A DNA stretch of 64,000 bases from Alkalihalobacillus sp. YIM B00296 (GCF_020179385.1 NZ_JAIBLJ010000013.1:1-64000); one strand, 5' to 3'; positions 1-8,310 are shown, counted from the first letter of the stretch. Numbers and translations: made by a program. The notes: a model not told the origin generated them from the sequence alone.

Positions 1-318
1 TTTACTCAAGAAACTCCTGAACTTAAGGCAGACATAGTTTTACTGTCACTAGTCCTTCTTCATATTCCGGATACGAAAAAAATTTTACAAGAATTGTTCA
101 ACATTTTAAATAGTGGTGGCAAGCTAATTATTATTGATTTTGACAAAAACGATAACATAAATCATCCGAAAGTTCATAACGGTTTTTCGCATGAAGAACT
201 GAAAAAAAGATTATCCGAAGTTGGATTTAAATCAATTGAAATTAAGACATTCTATCATGGAAATCGTATTTTTATGAATCAAGATGCCTCAATGTTTATA
301 TCCAGTAGTATAAAGTGA
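1..318 (+). CDS. SAM-dependent methyltransferase, C-terminal part (5' end outside window)
   Basis: The frame is open from base 1, so the gene begins upstream of the window. The visible 105 residues contain the post-motif region of a class I (Rossmann) methyltransferase: LLHIPD (motif IV/V surroundings), then LNSGGKLIIIDFD, the usual strand after the SAM domain. An internal ATG at 94 exists but is not the real start, because conserved sequence continues upstream of it. The substrate cannot be told. Family fairly sure, function unknown. Confidence 0.75.
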   Translation, partial: FTQETPELKADIVLLSLVLLHIPDTKKILQELFNILNSGGKLIIIDFDKNDNINHPKVHNGFSHEELKKRLSEVGFKSIEIKTFYHGNRIFMNQDASMFISSSIK

Positions 319-322
319 TTTC

Positions 323-610
323 TTGTTTTTTGTTTACACCATGTTGAATAAAAAAGGGATATTCTTTAAGCAAGTCGAGGTTATATTCGGACGTGGGATC
401 ACTTACTCCTTAACACGAACTGCCGTGGACTTTTCCCGGAAGAGCGGTGCCCGTGCCATTGAAGGGTATCCAATGATCACTTTGCCAGGACAAGAAATCC
501 CATGGGGTGAGCTTCATGTTGGTGCTCACAACGCCTTCATTGCAGCTGGTTTCCGTGAGGTATCAAGACCTACCAAACGCCGGGTCGTGATGCGTATCGA
601 ACTTCAGTAG
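323..610 (+). pseudogene. GNAT acetyltransferase remnant (C-terminal half)
   Basis: The 95 codons match the C-terminal half of a GNAT N-acetyltransferase: GARAIEGYP (helix after the acetyl-CoA loop), then AFIAAGFREVSRPTKRRVVMR, the typical last strand pair. The N-terminal strands and the acetyl-CoA binding RxxGxG/A loop are missing, and the first ~25 residues do not look like the family. No good ribosome binding site precedes it. I read it as a 5'-truncated leftover; an unusual short protein is less likely. Confidence 0.55.
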
Positions 611-708
611 GATGTCTCATTCCTTGGGAGGGGAATAGTCAAAATATTTGCCGGAATGGTTTATTTATTTGGTTTTTGGAATTCTAAACATTCAAGGAGG
701 AGATGACT

Positions 709-1179
709 TTGAAACGAATTAACTTACTTTTAAACGTACTAGATTCAACATTCGATAAAGAGAGTTGGTATGCACCGTTTAAAGATGCTATAGAAGGACT
801 TACAGCCGAACAGGCTATCTGGAGACCATCTGGAGAGGCGACTAAAACCATTTGGGAGAACGTTAATCACCTTATTTATTACAAAGAGAGACTTGCTGCA
901 AACTTGGAAGGCCGTGAATGGACAAATAATCTAGACGGTGATGAAACCTTTTATCTTACCGATCAATCTAATGATGATCAGGAATGGATGAAAATCATTG
1001 AACGTTCCGAAAACGCTCAACGCAATTTAAGACAGGTATTGAGTACAATTTCCAATAGAGAGCTAGATCAAAATTCACTTGAGGGGAAATTACTGGACAT
1101 CATGCTTCATGATGCTTATCATACAGGCCAAATAATTCAATTAAGAAAAATGCAAGGGTCGTGGCCATCAAATCGTTAA
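709..1179 (+). CDS. DinB family protein
   Basis: A 156-residue four-helix DinB/YfiT-type protein, a family with metal-binding members that includes some thiol-dependent transferases; the actual reaction is unknown. The expected histidines are visible: NHLIYYKERL in the middle and HDAYHTGQI near the C-terminus, spaced as in DinB metal sites. An AAGGAGG motif at 694-700 sits too close to the ATG at 703, so TTG at 709 (about 8 nt spacing) is the likelier start. It stands alone. A second, different DinB protein lies near 56.3 kb. Confidence 0.85.
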   Translation: MKRINLLLNVLDSTFDKESWYAPFKDAIEGLTAEQAIWRPSGEATKTIWENVNHLIYYKERLAANLEGREWTNNLDGDETFYLTDQSNDDQEWMKIIERSENAQRNLRQVLSTISNRELDQNSLEGKLLDIMLHDAYHTGQIIQLRKMQGSWPSNR

Positions 1180-1269
1180 CCGAAAGATATTTTGTTTTGG
1201 AAAAATGAATATAGGAGATTCATAACCATTCCATTAAGGAGCGTAATTCAGTAATAATGGATTCTATCC

Positions 1270-1305
1270 GTTATTCCAGAAAAAGGGGCTTTTCTTCAAG
1301 AGGGA
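1270..1305 (+). repeat. Dispersed GGGC-type intergenic repeat, outlying copy
   Basis: Reads TTATTCCAGAAAAAGGGGC then TTTTCTTCAAGAGG. This matches the entry of the copies near 53.7 and 56.9 kb (TTATTCCAGAATCGGG; TTCTGCAAAAGGGGAC). It is the only copy seen before 23 kb and the hairpin is not well preserved. Confidence 0.45.
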
Positions 1306-1413
1306 GAACAGCTCCTATTGAAGTAAGAAGTGGGTTCACAAGAAGAGTATAACCTTTATATACTTTCACCTGTTCGAGAATTGTATGGATATCACTTTAA
1401 AATGAAATTATAG
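1284..1413 (+). pseudogene. Possible coding remnant in the 1180-1520 gap
   Basis: The gap between the DinB gene and the next gene holds no full ORF. One frame reads like the decayed end of a protein (GAFLQEGEQLLLK, stop, EVGSQEEYNLYILSPVRELYGYHFKMKL, stop). I do not recognise the family. It partly overlaps the repeat copy at 1270, so its reality is uncertain. Nothing else is seen in the gap. Confidence 0.25.
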
Positions 1414-1521
1414 GTTGTATTACGAATAGAATTTTTATGCCCAAATCGTTGAGGAATATATTCAGTTTACTTTTATAACCCTAATTATTTTTAGTCATAT
1501 ATAATTTATTAACCCCATAAA

Positions 1522-1935
1522 ATGATATATCTAGTTTATATGGGGTGTATAAGGATGGGTGAAAATCAAGTAACAGAAGCAATGCTTGAAAAATTTTATA
1601 GGCTTAATCAAAAGAAAAAGGAAATTGAAACTGCCATGAAGGAAATGAAAAAGCAATTCCATATTTATTTTGATGAGACGGTGGGCGAAAATGTTAAAGG
1701 GCAAGTAACAGTTGGGGATTACATATTACAAAGGCAAGTTAGAACAATTGAGAAATTTAATGAAGCGAAGACGGTAGAGAAATTAGAGGAACTAAAATTA
1801 GAAGATTTAATGGTGAAAAAACCGGATATAGACAAAATGAAATCAGCGATTAACCTTGGTATTTTAAAGGAAAATGACCTAGAAGATTGTCGGGTTATCA
1901 ATATTTCTCCAGCTATCTCAGTAAAAACTAAATGA
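1522..1935 (+). CDS. Hypothetical protein, small helical
   Basis: Up to 137 residues; in-frame starts at 1522, 1540 and 1555. The ATG at 1555 (protein beginning MGENQVTEAM) gives a natural N-terminus, but no clean ribosome binding site decides among them. The protein is charged and mostly helical (LNQKKKEIETAMKEMKKQF) followed by a short beta segment (GQVTVGDYILQRQ). It resembles hypothetical proteins of Bacillus plasmids and phages in style, but I cannot name a family. A hairpin that could end its transcript lies at 2131-2165. Confidence 0.6.
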   Translation: MIYLVYMGCIRMGENQVTEAMLEKFYRLNQKKKEIETAMKEMKKQFHIYFDETVGENVKGQVTVGDYILQRQVRTIEKFNEAKTVEKLEELKLEDLMVKKPDIDKMKSAINLGILKENDLEDCRVINISPAISVKTK

Positions 1936-2130
1936 ACAATTGAATGATATTTTTTTGAGAAGCTGGGATGTTGCCGCGATAACAATATGATTATGGAAAC
2001 AATGAATCTTTTAGAAAGCCTTAGTCAAAAAAGGATTTCGAGTCGTTTTGAATCAGTGTTTTATATTTTAAATCGCATTCTTGTAATAGAGGGGACAGCC
2101 CAAAGTACAATATTAAAAATGGTCAAAGAA

Positions 2131-2165
2131 AAACGAGCCTCCAGAATCGTTTCTAAGGCTCGTTT
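2131..2165 (+). terminator. Probable terminator hairpin
   Basis: Perfect 9-bp stem AAACGAGCC (2131-2139) / GGCTCGTTT (2157-2165) with a 17-nt loop, followed by GGCATTTT. The 62-codon ORF that overlaps it (1987-2175) is therefore probably not a gene. Bases 2176-2409 hold nothing else I can support. Confidence 0.5.
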
Positions 2166-2409
2166 GGCATTTTAAAGTCGTGTTTTCGCAGAGAAAGAGT
2201 TCCGGTTGTTTATCGCAGAGGAACAGACTTCTGACGGTCTAGCCACTATTGATTAAACAGGTAGTTTGAATAGAGTGACCCCTCCTTAAAACCAATGAAA
2301 AAGAGCTTCGATTGCGTATTTGTCTGTTAAAATGTGCATAGGATTGGGGTTCCTATGTGAATTCGATTTTAAATCCGAACCCGCTATTAGATCGATAGTT
2401 TTTTTCCTT

Positions 2410-3174
2410 TCATCCAAATATGGATCTAGTAATGATGAATAATATTGAGGGAGCCATGAGACATCCTAATCCTGTATAAAAGGTTGCTGTCATCGCACCA
2501 TAAGGAACCAGTTTCGGATCGGTTGCAGCCAATCCTCCTGCAACACCGCTTGTCGTTCCCATAAGCCCTCCGTATACGATAGCTGAACGAGGGTTATCCA
2601 GACCAATATACTTAGCAATGAAAGGTGTACCGATCATGGTCAGGATAGACTTTACGAGTCCCGCTGCAATACTTAAGGTAATGACTTCTGAACTCGCTCC
2701 TAATGCAGTGCCAGTTACGGGTCCGACTATGTATGTTGCAGTTCCCGCTCCAATAGTAGTCAAACTGACTGCATCGGTATACCCGAATGCTAAAGCAATG
2801 GCTACACCCACAACAAAGGATACCACTACACCAAGAAAAAGGGAGAGGACGCCGGTGAATCCGGCTTTTTTAATTTCTTCGATGTTAGCCCCAAAAGCCG
2901 TCGCAACGATTGCAAAGTCCCGAAGCATGCCCCCTCCCATCAATCCGATGCCAGTAAAGATTCCGATATCAGATAATCCTTTCTCTCCACCTGTGGTGAC
3001 CCCTCCGATGTAGGCAAGAACCAACCCGACAATGATTGCAATTGCCGATCCATGAAGCCTTCCTTTTGTCAGCTTATCTGAGAACAAGTAGGAGAAGTAC
3101 ATGACGACACCGACTAACGCAAACGAAAGAATAAGCCCATTTTCTTTAAAAACATCACTTAGCATCTCGAACAT
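2410..3174 (-). CDS. madM: Malonate transporter subunit MadM
   Basis: Integral membrane subunit of the two-component MadLM malonate carrier, about 254 residues with many hydrophobic helices and glycine-rich segments (GIGLMGGGMLRDFA, GAGTATYIVGPVTGTALG, GGLMGTTSGVAGGLAATDP). The ATG at 3174 (MFEMLSDVF) is preced by TTGGAGG at 8-nt spacing; a TTG 15 nt upstream is open but lies inside that site. It overlaps the end of madL by 20 nt, which implies translational coupling. Divergent from the malonate regulator and the mdc operon, so its job is malonate import for decarboxylation. Confidence 0.92.
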   Translation of the reverse strand: MFEMLSDVFKENGLILSFALVGVVMYFSYLFSDKLTKGRLHGSAIAIIVGLVLAYIGGVTTGGEKGLSDIGIFTGIGLMGGGMLRDFAIVATAFGANIEEIKKAGFTGVLSLFLGVVVSFVVGVAIALAFGYTDAVSLTTIGAGTATYIVGPVTGTALGASSEVITLSIAAGLVKSILTMIGTPFIAKYIGLDNPRSAIVYGGLMGTTSGVAGGLAATDPKLVPYGAMTATFYTGLGCLMAPSILFIITRSIFG

Positions 3175-3580
3175 GATCGCTGCCTCCAATCAATTCATCG
3201 CTCATCGTGTTCTGTTTTTCCTTTCCGATTTTACTTAAAAGCGGGACTAATGCCCAACTGACAAAAACAGCAGCAACTCCTGCAAGGATGGCAAGAGGTC
3301 CTCCATCTATTGCACCGAAAACGTTTTGTTGCGCTGCCATAGCAATGACGATCGGTATGTACATTGCGCTCCAGAATGCCACACCTTCTTGTGATTTGAC
3401 CGTCAATTTCTTTTTCTTCTTCAAGTGATCCACTGCCAATACAAGGATCAACATGGCGATTCCGACGCCGCCTACATTTGCTTCGATTCCAAGAATGTTT
3501 CCTAACAAATCTCCGATGAAAGCACCTGCCAACATACACAATGCTAATAAGGTAACTCCATAAATAACCAACGATTTCAC
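3155..3580 (-). CDS. madL: Malonate transporter subunit MadL
   Basis: Small membrane subunit of MadLM, 141 residues. Four hydrophobic stretches are visible (LVIYGVTLLALCMLAGAFIG; VGGVGIAMLILVLAV; FWSAMYIPIVIAMAA; AILAGVAAVFVSWALVPLL), typical of MadL. The lysine-rich loop HLKKKKKLTVK separates helices 2 and 3. First gene of the madLM transcript, which starts roughly 250 nt upstream and so has a long leader containing an inverted repeat (3678-3720). Probably induced by malonate through the GntR regulator next door. Confidence 0.9.
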   Translation of the reverse strand: MKSLVIYGVTLLALCMLAGAFIGDLLGNILGIEANVGGVGIAMLILVLAVDHLKKKKKLTVKSQEGVAFWSAMYIPIVIAMAAQQNVFGAIDGGPLAILAGVAAVFVSWALVPLLSKIGKEKQNTMSDELIGGSDHVRDAK

Positions 3581-3677
3581 ACCTTTCTTCCCTTTTTTTA
3601 TACGTTAAGAAAGTATAACTTTTCAGCGATGTAGCTAACTGACGTAGCAGAAAAGTTTACCAACTAAGTATAAGTGC

Positions 3678-3720
3678 AACTAAGGCTCAGCCTTCGCCAA
3701 GGCTTGGCAAAGCCCGAGTT
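3678..3720 (-). repeat. Nested inverted repeat in the madLM leader
   Basis: Outer arms AACTaaGGCT (3678-3687) and AGCCcgAGTT (3711-3720) enclose AGCCTT/AAGGCT (3689-3694 / 3699-3704) and GCCAAG/CTTGGC (3696-3701 / 3703-3708). The inner pairings are mutually exclusive. It lies in the 5' leader of madLM on the minus strand. The 66-codon minus-strand ORF here (3664-3864) looks spurious. Confidence 0.5.
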
Positions 3721-3817
3721 TTCTTTACACAAACCAAGTGCCTTTTTTTCCGACGGGGTGGTAATATATTTGTTGTCATTCATGAAGTGATCAAAAAAAT
3801 GGGGGATTTCAAAAACA

Positions 3818-3831
3818 GGTAAGCGCTTCCG
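3818..3831. promoter_or_regulatory. cre-like site (CcpA) at the madLM start region
   Basis: GGTAAGCGCTTCCG matches the cre consensus TGWAARCGYTWNCW at 12 of 14 positions. It lies just downstream of the predicted -10 of madLM, where CcpA binding would repress. Inferred. Confidence 0.4.
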
Positions 3832-3834
3832 AAA

Positions 3835-3864
3835 AATATACAGACGGCAATCAACTGTCGACAA
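3835..3864 (-). promoter_or_regulatory. Predicted madLM promoter with operator over the -35
   Basis: On the minus strand TTGTCG (3859-3864) and TATATT (3835-3840) are 18 nt apart. The palindrome TGTCGACA (3856-3863) covers the -35. It shares its core with the sites at 3967 and 4747, so it is probably a GntR operator. Confidence 0.5.
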
Positions 3865-3931
3865 TTTATATCACTCATCATAAAGGGGATGGGTTAAAAA
3901 ATCAAATACTTTTTTAAATTTTCTAAAAATA

Positions 3932-3961
3932 TTGAATAATGGATAATCAGGATGTTATAAT
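3932..3961 (+). promoter_or_regulatory. Predicted promoter of the malonate regulator
   Basis: TTGAAT (3932-3937), 18-nt spacer, TATAAT (3956-3961). The operator dyad at 3967 begins 5 nt downstream, at the transcription start, as expected for autorepression. Confidence 0.65.
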
Positions 3962-3966
3962 TTAAA

Positions 3967-3990
3967 TCGACAGTCGACCAAACGATCGAT
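3967..3990. promoter_or_regulatory. Operator dyad in front of the GntR gene
   Basis: TCGACAGTCGA (3967-3977) is a perfect 11-nt palindrome, followed by CCAAACGATCGAT. The string GTCGAC-(C)-AAACGA is shared with the site at 4750-4761. Probable GntR/FCD binding site. Confidence 0.5.
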
Positions 3991-4008
3991 AGATGGGGAG
4001 GCCACATG

Positions 4009-4686
4009 ATGGGAAGAATCGATTTACGCAATAATGCGTTATCCAATCATATTGCAGAACATATCACAGAACAAATCATTACTGGTGAGTTGAATCCTGG
4101 AGAGAAGCTGATTGAAAGTACATATGCAGAAGAATATGGAACCAGTCGGGCTCCTGTAAGAGAGGCGATATTCCTACTGACGATTGAAGGACTAGTAGAA
4201 CGGATCCCTCGGAAAGGGGCAGTCGTAAAAGCGTATAGTGAAACCGAGATTTACGATCTGTTGGAAATCAGAACAATGTTGGAATCAATGGCGATGAACC
4301 GGATAGCTGAATATGGTGTTGATGCGAAAATCCTTGAAGAGATGAAATCGATCCTTGCAAAAATGCAAGATGGGGTTGAGGTTGACGAATATACGCAGCT
4401 CAATCATTCATTTCATATGGGCCTTATAAAAAGCAGCAAAAGTGACGTCATAAAGAAAATGTATTCAAAACTGAAGCTGCCTCTGTTGAGAATTCAGAAC
4501 CTTTCTTTCGGAACTGAAGGAAAGATACAGAAGTCCCTTAAAGAGCATGCGATCATCATAGATATGCTGGAAAAAAATAAAATCCAAGAAGCGACGGATG
4601 TATTGAATCAGCATAATCGAGATGTAATCTTGAACGTCCGGAAATGTTTATTTGAACAGGGCAGTCTGGATGAGAAGAAATCATAG
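4009..4686 (+). CDS. GntR/FCD-family regulator of malonate genes
   Basis: About 225 residues: N-terminal winged helix typical of GntR (ITGELNPGEKLIESTYAEEYGTSRAPVREAI, LTIEGLVERIPRKGAVV), then an all-helical FCD ligand-binding domain (LLEIRTMLESMA, NHSFHMGLIK with the metal-site histidine). GGAGG at 3997-4001 fits ATG 4009 better than ATG 4006. It stands between madLM and the mdc operon, like MdcY/MatR-type malonate regulators of Proteobacteria, so malonate or malonyl-CoA is the likely effector (inference). A hairpin follows it at 4702-4729. Confidence 0.85.
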   Translation: MGRIDLRNNALSNHIAEHITEQIITGELNPGEKLIESTYAEEYGTSRAPVREAIFLLTIEGLVERIPRKGAVVKAYSETEIYDLLEIRTMLESMAMNRIAEYGVDAKILEEMKSILAKMQDGVEVDEYTQLNHSFHMGLIKSSKSDVIKKMYSKLKLPLLRIQNLSFGTEGKIQKSLKEHAIIIDMLEKNKIQEATDVLNQHNRDVILNVRKCLFEQGSLDEKKS

Positions 4687-4701
4687 TCTGTTTCCCAGTT
4701 T

Positions 4702-4740
4702 CCAGGTGATATCGAATAGAAACACCTGGATTGTGTTTTT
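4702..4740 (+). terminator. Terminator between regulator and mdc operon
   Basis: CCAGGTG (4702-4708) pairs with CACCTGG (4723-4729), followed by ATTGTGTTTTT. It would separate the regulator transcript from mdcHABC, which then needs its own promoter near the 4747 operator. Confidence 0.55.
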
Positions 4741-4746
4741 GTGAAT

Positions 4747-4765
4747 ATTGTCGACAAACGACAAT
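4747..4765. promoter_or_regulatory. Operator upstream of mdcH
   Basis: ATTGTCG-ACAAA-CGACAAT is a perfect 7-bp inverted repeat with a 5-nt spacer; inside it TTGTCGACAA (4748-4757) is also palindromic. It precedes mdcH by about 30 nt and shares its core with the two dyads upstream of the regulator. I could not settle a convincing -10 for this promoter. Confidence 0.55.
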
Positions 4766-4795
4766 CAAAAACTGATGATGAGAAGAGTGATAAAA

Positions 4796-5731
4796 GTGAA
4801 GGTAGCTTTCTTGTTTCCAGGACAAGGCTCCCAGGAACCTGACATGATCAGCAAATTACCGGATCATCCAGTTATCAGGCGTATAATCGATGAAGCAAGT
4901 GATGTGCTTGACGAAGATATAAACCAGCTAGATAACAAAGATAGGTTGAATTCAAATCGGAATGTACAGGTATGTTTATTGGTTACTGGTGTAGCAACGG
5001 CCAGAGCGTTGAAAGCAGAAGGGGTGAAACCGGATATGGTGGCAGGTCACTCTGTAGGGGCGTTCGGATCGGCAGTCGTGTCAGATGCTTTGGAGTTCCG
5101 GGATGCTCTATCCATCGTGAAACGAAGAGGCGAGTGGATGGAAGAAGCCCATCCAACCGGATATGGAATGGGCGTGATTTCAGGCCTCACAAAGAGAAAA
5201 GTGGAAGAGATCATCGAGAAGGAAAAGACAGAAGATGAACCAGTGTATCTGGCTAACGTGAACTCGGATGATCAATTTACGGTTTCCGGCTCGTTATCGG
5301 GTGTGGATCGTGTATTGGAAATGATGCGGAAGGAGGGGGCGAGGAAGGCTGAGCGCTTGAATGTCAATGTCCCATCACACTGTCCGTTAATGGGGACTGT
5401 AGCCGAGAAGCTGGATGAATCTTTAAAACCCATCCCATTCAAGAATCCTTCCATACCTTATGCAGGGAACAGAAATGCCAGACCTTTACGTGATTCCCAA
5501 GCGATAAAGGAGGACTTAGCTTCCAGTGTAGCATACCCTGTCCGTTGGCATGAGGTCATTTCCTTATATTATGAATTGGGTGCTCGATTATTTATCGAGT
5601 TGATGCCTGGACGTGTATTGGCAGATCTGATCTGCCAGTCTTTTCCCACAGCCCGTTCGCTTGCTGTTTCAGCCAGCGGTTTGCATTCAGCGAAAATGTT
5701 GACTAAACAGATCCGGCAGATGCGACAATGA
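4796..5731 (+). CDS. mdcH: Malonyl-CoA:ACP acyltransferase, malonate decarboxylase epsilon subunit
   Basis: Loads malonyl from malonyl-CoA onto the decarboxylase ACP, starting the cycle. 311 residues from GTG 4796 (MKVAFLFPGQGSQ); upstream in-frame codons lie inside the operator and are not used. Motifs: the FPGQGSQ oxyanion loop at residues 7-13 and the GHSVGAF nucleophile elbow with Ser86. The N- and C-terminal halves have the usual FabD-like layout. The ribosome binding site is weak (AGAAGAG, 4781-4787), so the start is a choice between GTG 4787 and 4796. First gene of the mdc operon; 34 nt before mdcA. Confidence 0.87.
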   Translation: MKVAFLFPGQGSQEPDMISKLPDHPVIRRIIDEASDVLDEDINQLDNKDRLNSNRNVQVCLLVTGVATARALKAEGVKPDMVAGHSVGAFGSAVVSDALEFRDALSIVKRRGEWMEEAHPTGYGMGVISGLTKRKVEEIIEKEKTEDEPVYLANVNSDDQFTVSGSLSGVDRVLEMMRKEGARKAERLNVNVPSHCPLMGTVAEKLDESLKPIPFKNPSIPYAGNRNARPLRDSQAIKEDLASSVAYPVRWHEVISLYYELGARLFIELMPGRVLADLICQSFPTARSLAVSASGLHSAKMLTKQIRQMRQ

Positions 5732-5765
5732 ACAGATTTTAAAAAGTTGAAAGGAAGGATGTAAA

Positions 5766-7424
5766 ATGACTGGAATAGACCAAATGACGAAAAGTCGATC
5801 ATGGACAACGAAACGAGATGCAAAAGCGGAACGTGTTGCTGGAATTGCTGGAATCACGTCTGGAAAGGTCATACCGACAGATCGAATCGTCGAGACGATG
5901 GAAAAACTGATCAAACCGGGAGATCGAGTCGTTCTGGAGGGGAATAATCAGAAACAAGCCTCCTTTCTTTCTTCTGCTCTCAATGAGGTGGATCCAAAAA
6001 AAATCCATGATTTACATATGATCATGTCCAGTATTTCACGCCCTGAGCATTTGGACCTTTTTGAAAAAGGAATTGCAAACAAAGTGGATTTTGCTTATGC
6101 GGGACCTCAAAGCTTGCGAATAGCACAAATGCTGGAGGATGGGAAGCTGACAATGGGGGAAATCCATACATACTTGGAGTTATACAGTCGATTGTTCGTG
6201 GACCTGATTCCATCGGTGGTACTCGTTGCTGCAGAAAAAGCGGATCAGGAAGGTAACCTATATACAGGGGCTAATACAGAGGAAACACCAACGCTCGTGG
6301 AGGCGGCTGCATTTAAAGATGGAATCGTCATTGCACAGGTTAACGAATTGGAGGATGAGTTGCCACGAGTAGATATACCTGGTTCATGGATCGATTTTGT
6401 CGTTGTAGCGGATCAACCTCTCGTACTGGAACCTTTATTCACAAGGGATCCACGTCATATTACGGAACTCCAGATCCTGATGGCGATGATGACGATTCGA
6501 GGGGTTTATGAGCGGCATGACGTCCAGTCGCTTAATCATGGAATCGGTTACAACACCGGGGCGATCGAATTATTGTTACCGACATATGGCGAACAGCTAG
6601 GCCTTAAAGGAAAGATCTGCAGGCATTGGGCGTTGAATCCGCATCCGACGCTCATACCTGCAATTGAAAGTGGTTGGGTCGAAAGCATCCATTGTTTCGG
6701 GGGAGAAGTAGGAATGGAGAACTATATCGCGGCTAGGCCGGACGTGTTCTTCACTGGGAAAGATGGAAGTCTGCGTTCGAACCGGACCCTTTCACAGTTA
6801 GCTGGTCAGTATGCTGTCGACCTTTTTGTAGGATCTACGCTTCAAATCGATCGTGATGGAAATTCTTCAACCGTCACGTCAGGGCGTCTGGCCGGGTTCG
6901 GCGGGGCACCGAATATGGGACATGATCCAAGGGGAAGAAGACATTCGACCCCGGCTTGGCTGAATATGATGACCTCTGATGATCCACTTGCCAGAGGGAA
7001 AAAGCTTGTCGTCCAAGTCGTTGAGACTTTCCAATCCGGTAATTCACCTGTTTTCGTGGAATCCTTGGACGCAATAGATGTGGGGAGAGAAGCTGAACTG
7101 GCTACAACTCCTGTGATGATCTATGGGGATGATGTGACGCATGTAGTCACAGAAGAAGGGATCGCTTATCTGTATAAAGCAACAAGTTTGGAAGAACGCC
7201 GGGAGGCAATTGCCGCTGTGGCTGGCGTAACGCCAATTGGATTAGAACATGACACAAAGCGTACGAGAAAACTACGAGAAAATGGGCTTGTTGCTTTACC
7301 TGAAGATCTTGGGATCTGCAGGACAGAAGCGAAGCGTTCACTTTTAGCCGCTAAAAGTGTGGAAGAACTTGTTGAATGGTCTGATGGATTGTATGAACCA
7401 CCTGCAAAATTCCGGAGTTGGTGA
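5766..7424 (+). CDS. mdcA: Malonate decarboxylase alpha subunit (acetyl-ACP:malonate ACP transferase)
   Basis: Swaps acetyl for malonyl on the thiol of the ACP prosthetic group. 552 residues, the full family length, with two CoA-transferase-like halves; recognisable segments are PGDRVVLEGNNQKQA, ELEDELPRVDIPGSWIDFVV, NHGIGYNTGAIELLLPTYGEQLG, CFGGEVGMENY and SGRLAGFGGAPNMGHDPRGRRHSTP. ATG 5766 follows AAAGGAAGG. Its stop (7422-7424) is 11 nt before mdcB, so the two are translated together. Cytosolic complex subunit. Confidence 0.95.
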   Translation: MTGIDQMTKSRSWTTKRDAKAERVAGIAGITSGKVIPTDRIVETMEKLIKPGDRVVLEGNNQKQASFLSSALNEVDPKKIHDLHMIMSSISRPEHLDLFEKGIANKVDFAYAGPQSLRIAQMLEDGKLTMGEIHTYLELYSRLFVDLIPSVVLVAAEKADQEGNLYTGANTEETPTLVEAAAFKDGIVIAQVNELEDELPRVDIPGSWIDFVVVADQPLVLEPLFTRDPRHITELQILMAMMTIRGVYERHDVQSLNHGIGYNTGAIELLLPTYGEQLGLKGKICRHWALNPHPTLIPAIESGWVESIHCFGGEVGMENYIAARPDVFFTGKDGSLRSNRTLSQLAGQYAVDLFVGSTLQIDRDGNSSTVTSGRLAGFGGAPNMGHDPRGRRHSTPAWLNMMTSDDPLARGKKLVVQVVETFQSGNSPVFVESLDAIDVGREAELATTPVMIYGDDVTHVVTEEGIAYLYKATSLEERREAIAAVAGVTPIGLEHDTKRTRKLRENGLVALPEDLGICRTEAKRSLLAAKSVEELVEWSDGLYEPPAKFRSW

Positions 7425-7435
7425 GGAGTGAGGAA

Positions 7436-8308
7436 ATGACATGGTATGCAGATGAATGCAGTAAAGAATTGGCCGACCTAGCCGTCAAAGCTTTAGTGGA
7501 TGAAGCTGAACTGACACCAAAGCCAGGGCTTGTGGATCAACAGGATAATGGGACGCATACAGATATGGATTTCAACCTTATGATCAAGTCTACACATGCT
7601 TTATACCCTACCTTCGAGGAAATTGGATACGTCGCCTTCAGTCAAGAGCCAACACAAGAACTCCGCGAAAAAATCGCCATGATCGGTCGAAATGGTGAAG
7701 AAACGATGATGCAGGCCACAGGAGGTGTCAACACACATAAAGGAGCAATTTGGGCGATCGGGTTGCTTGTTGCAAGTGCAGCAATCCATTCACCTAGAAC
7801 GGATGTCAAACAGATTGCGATCACCGCAGGGGAAATCGCTGGAATAGAAGATCGATATGCGCCTGATATTCCCACCAATGGGTCCGTCGCCAGTCAAAGA
7901 TATTGTGTTCCTGGTGCAAAGGGAGAAGCTCAACTCGGTTTCCCTCATGTGATCAAAATTGCTTTACCGGCATTGCATCAGGCACGGAATAAAGGATTGT
8001 CAGAAAGACTTTCCAGGCTGGAAACGTTGCTCACTTTATATGCCCATGTCGATGATACATGCATCCTCCACAGGGGTGGAAAGAAGGCATTGGACGTAAC
8101 CAAATCGGCAGCCCTGAAAGTCATCAACAACGGGGGAGTTTCAACATCAGAAGGATGGCAAGCGCTGAAGGAACTTGACCAGTCCATGATGAAATATAAG
8201 GTCTCCCCTGGCGGAAGCGCTGATTTATTAGCAGCAGCCCTGTTTCTTGACAGTATTGATCAAAAACATACAGAAACATTGAAACTTGTAAATTTAGTGG
8301 AGGTGTAG
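7436..8308 (+). CDS. mdcB: Triphosphoribosyl-dephospho-CoA synthase
   Basis: Makes 2'-(5''-triphosphoribosyl)-3'-dephospho-CoA, precursor of the ACP prosthetic group, from dephospho-CoA and ATP. 290 residues with CitG-family signatures ELTPKPGLVDQQDNGTHTDM, TGGVNTHKGAIWA, YAHVDDTCILHRGG and SPGGSADLLAAALF. ATG 7436 has AGGAG about 7 nt upstream; an in-frame TTG at 7418 lies inside mdcA and is less likely. Two nt separate it from mdcC. Confidence 0.93.
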   Translation: MTWYADECSKELADLAVKALVDEAELTPKPGLVDQQDNGTHTDMDFNLMIKSTHALYPTFEEIGYVAFSQEPTQELREKIAMIGRNGEETMMQATGGVNTHKGAIWAIGLLVASAAIHSPRTDVKQIAITAGEIAGIEDRYAPDIPTNGSVASQRYCVPGAKGEAQLGFPHVIKIALPALHQARNKGLSERLSRLETLLTLYAHVDDTCILHRGGKKALDVTKSAALKVINNGGVSTSEGWQALKELDQSMMKYKVSPGGSADLLAAALFLDSIDQKHTETLKLVNLVEV

Positions 8309-8310
8309 AA

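Noticed and set aside
1987-2175. 62-codon ORF after the hypothetical gene
   Set aside because: Its 3' end lies in the terminator-like hairpin at 2131-2165; no ribosome binding site seen.
3664-3864. 66-codon minus-strand ORF upstream of madL
   Set aside because: It overlaps the predicted promoter, operator, cre-like site and inverted repeat, has no ribosome binding site and resembles no family.
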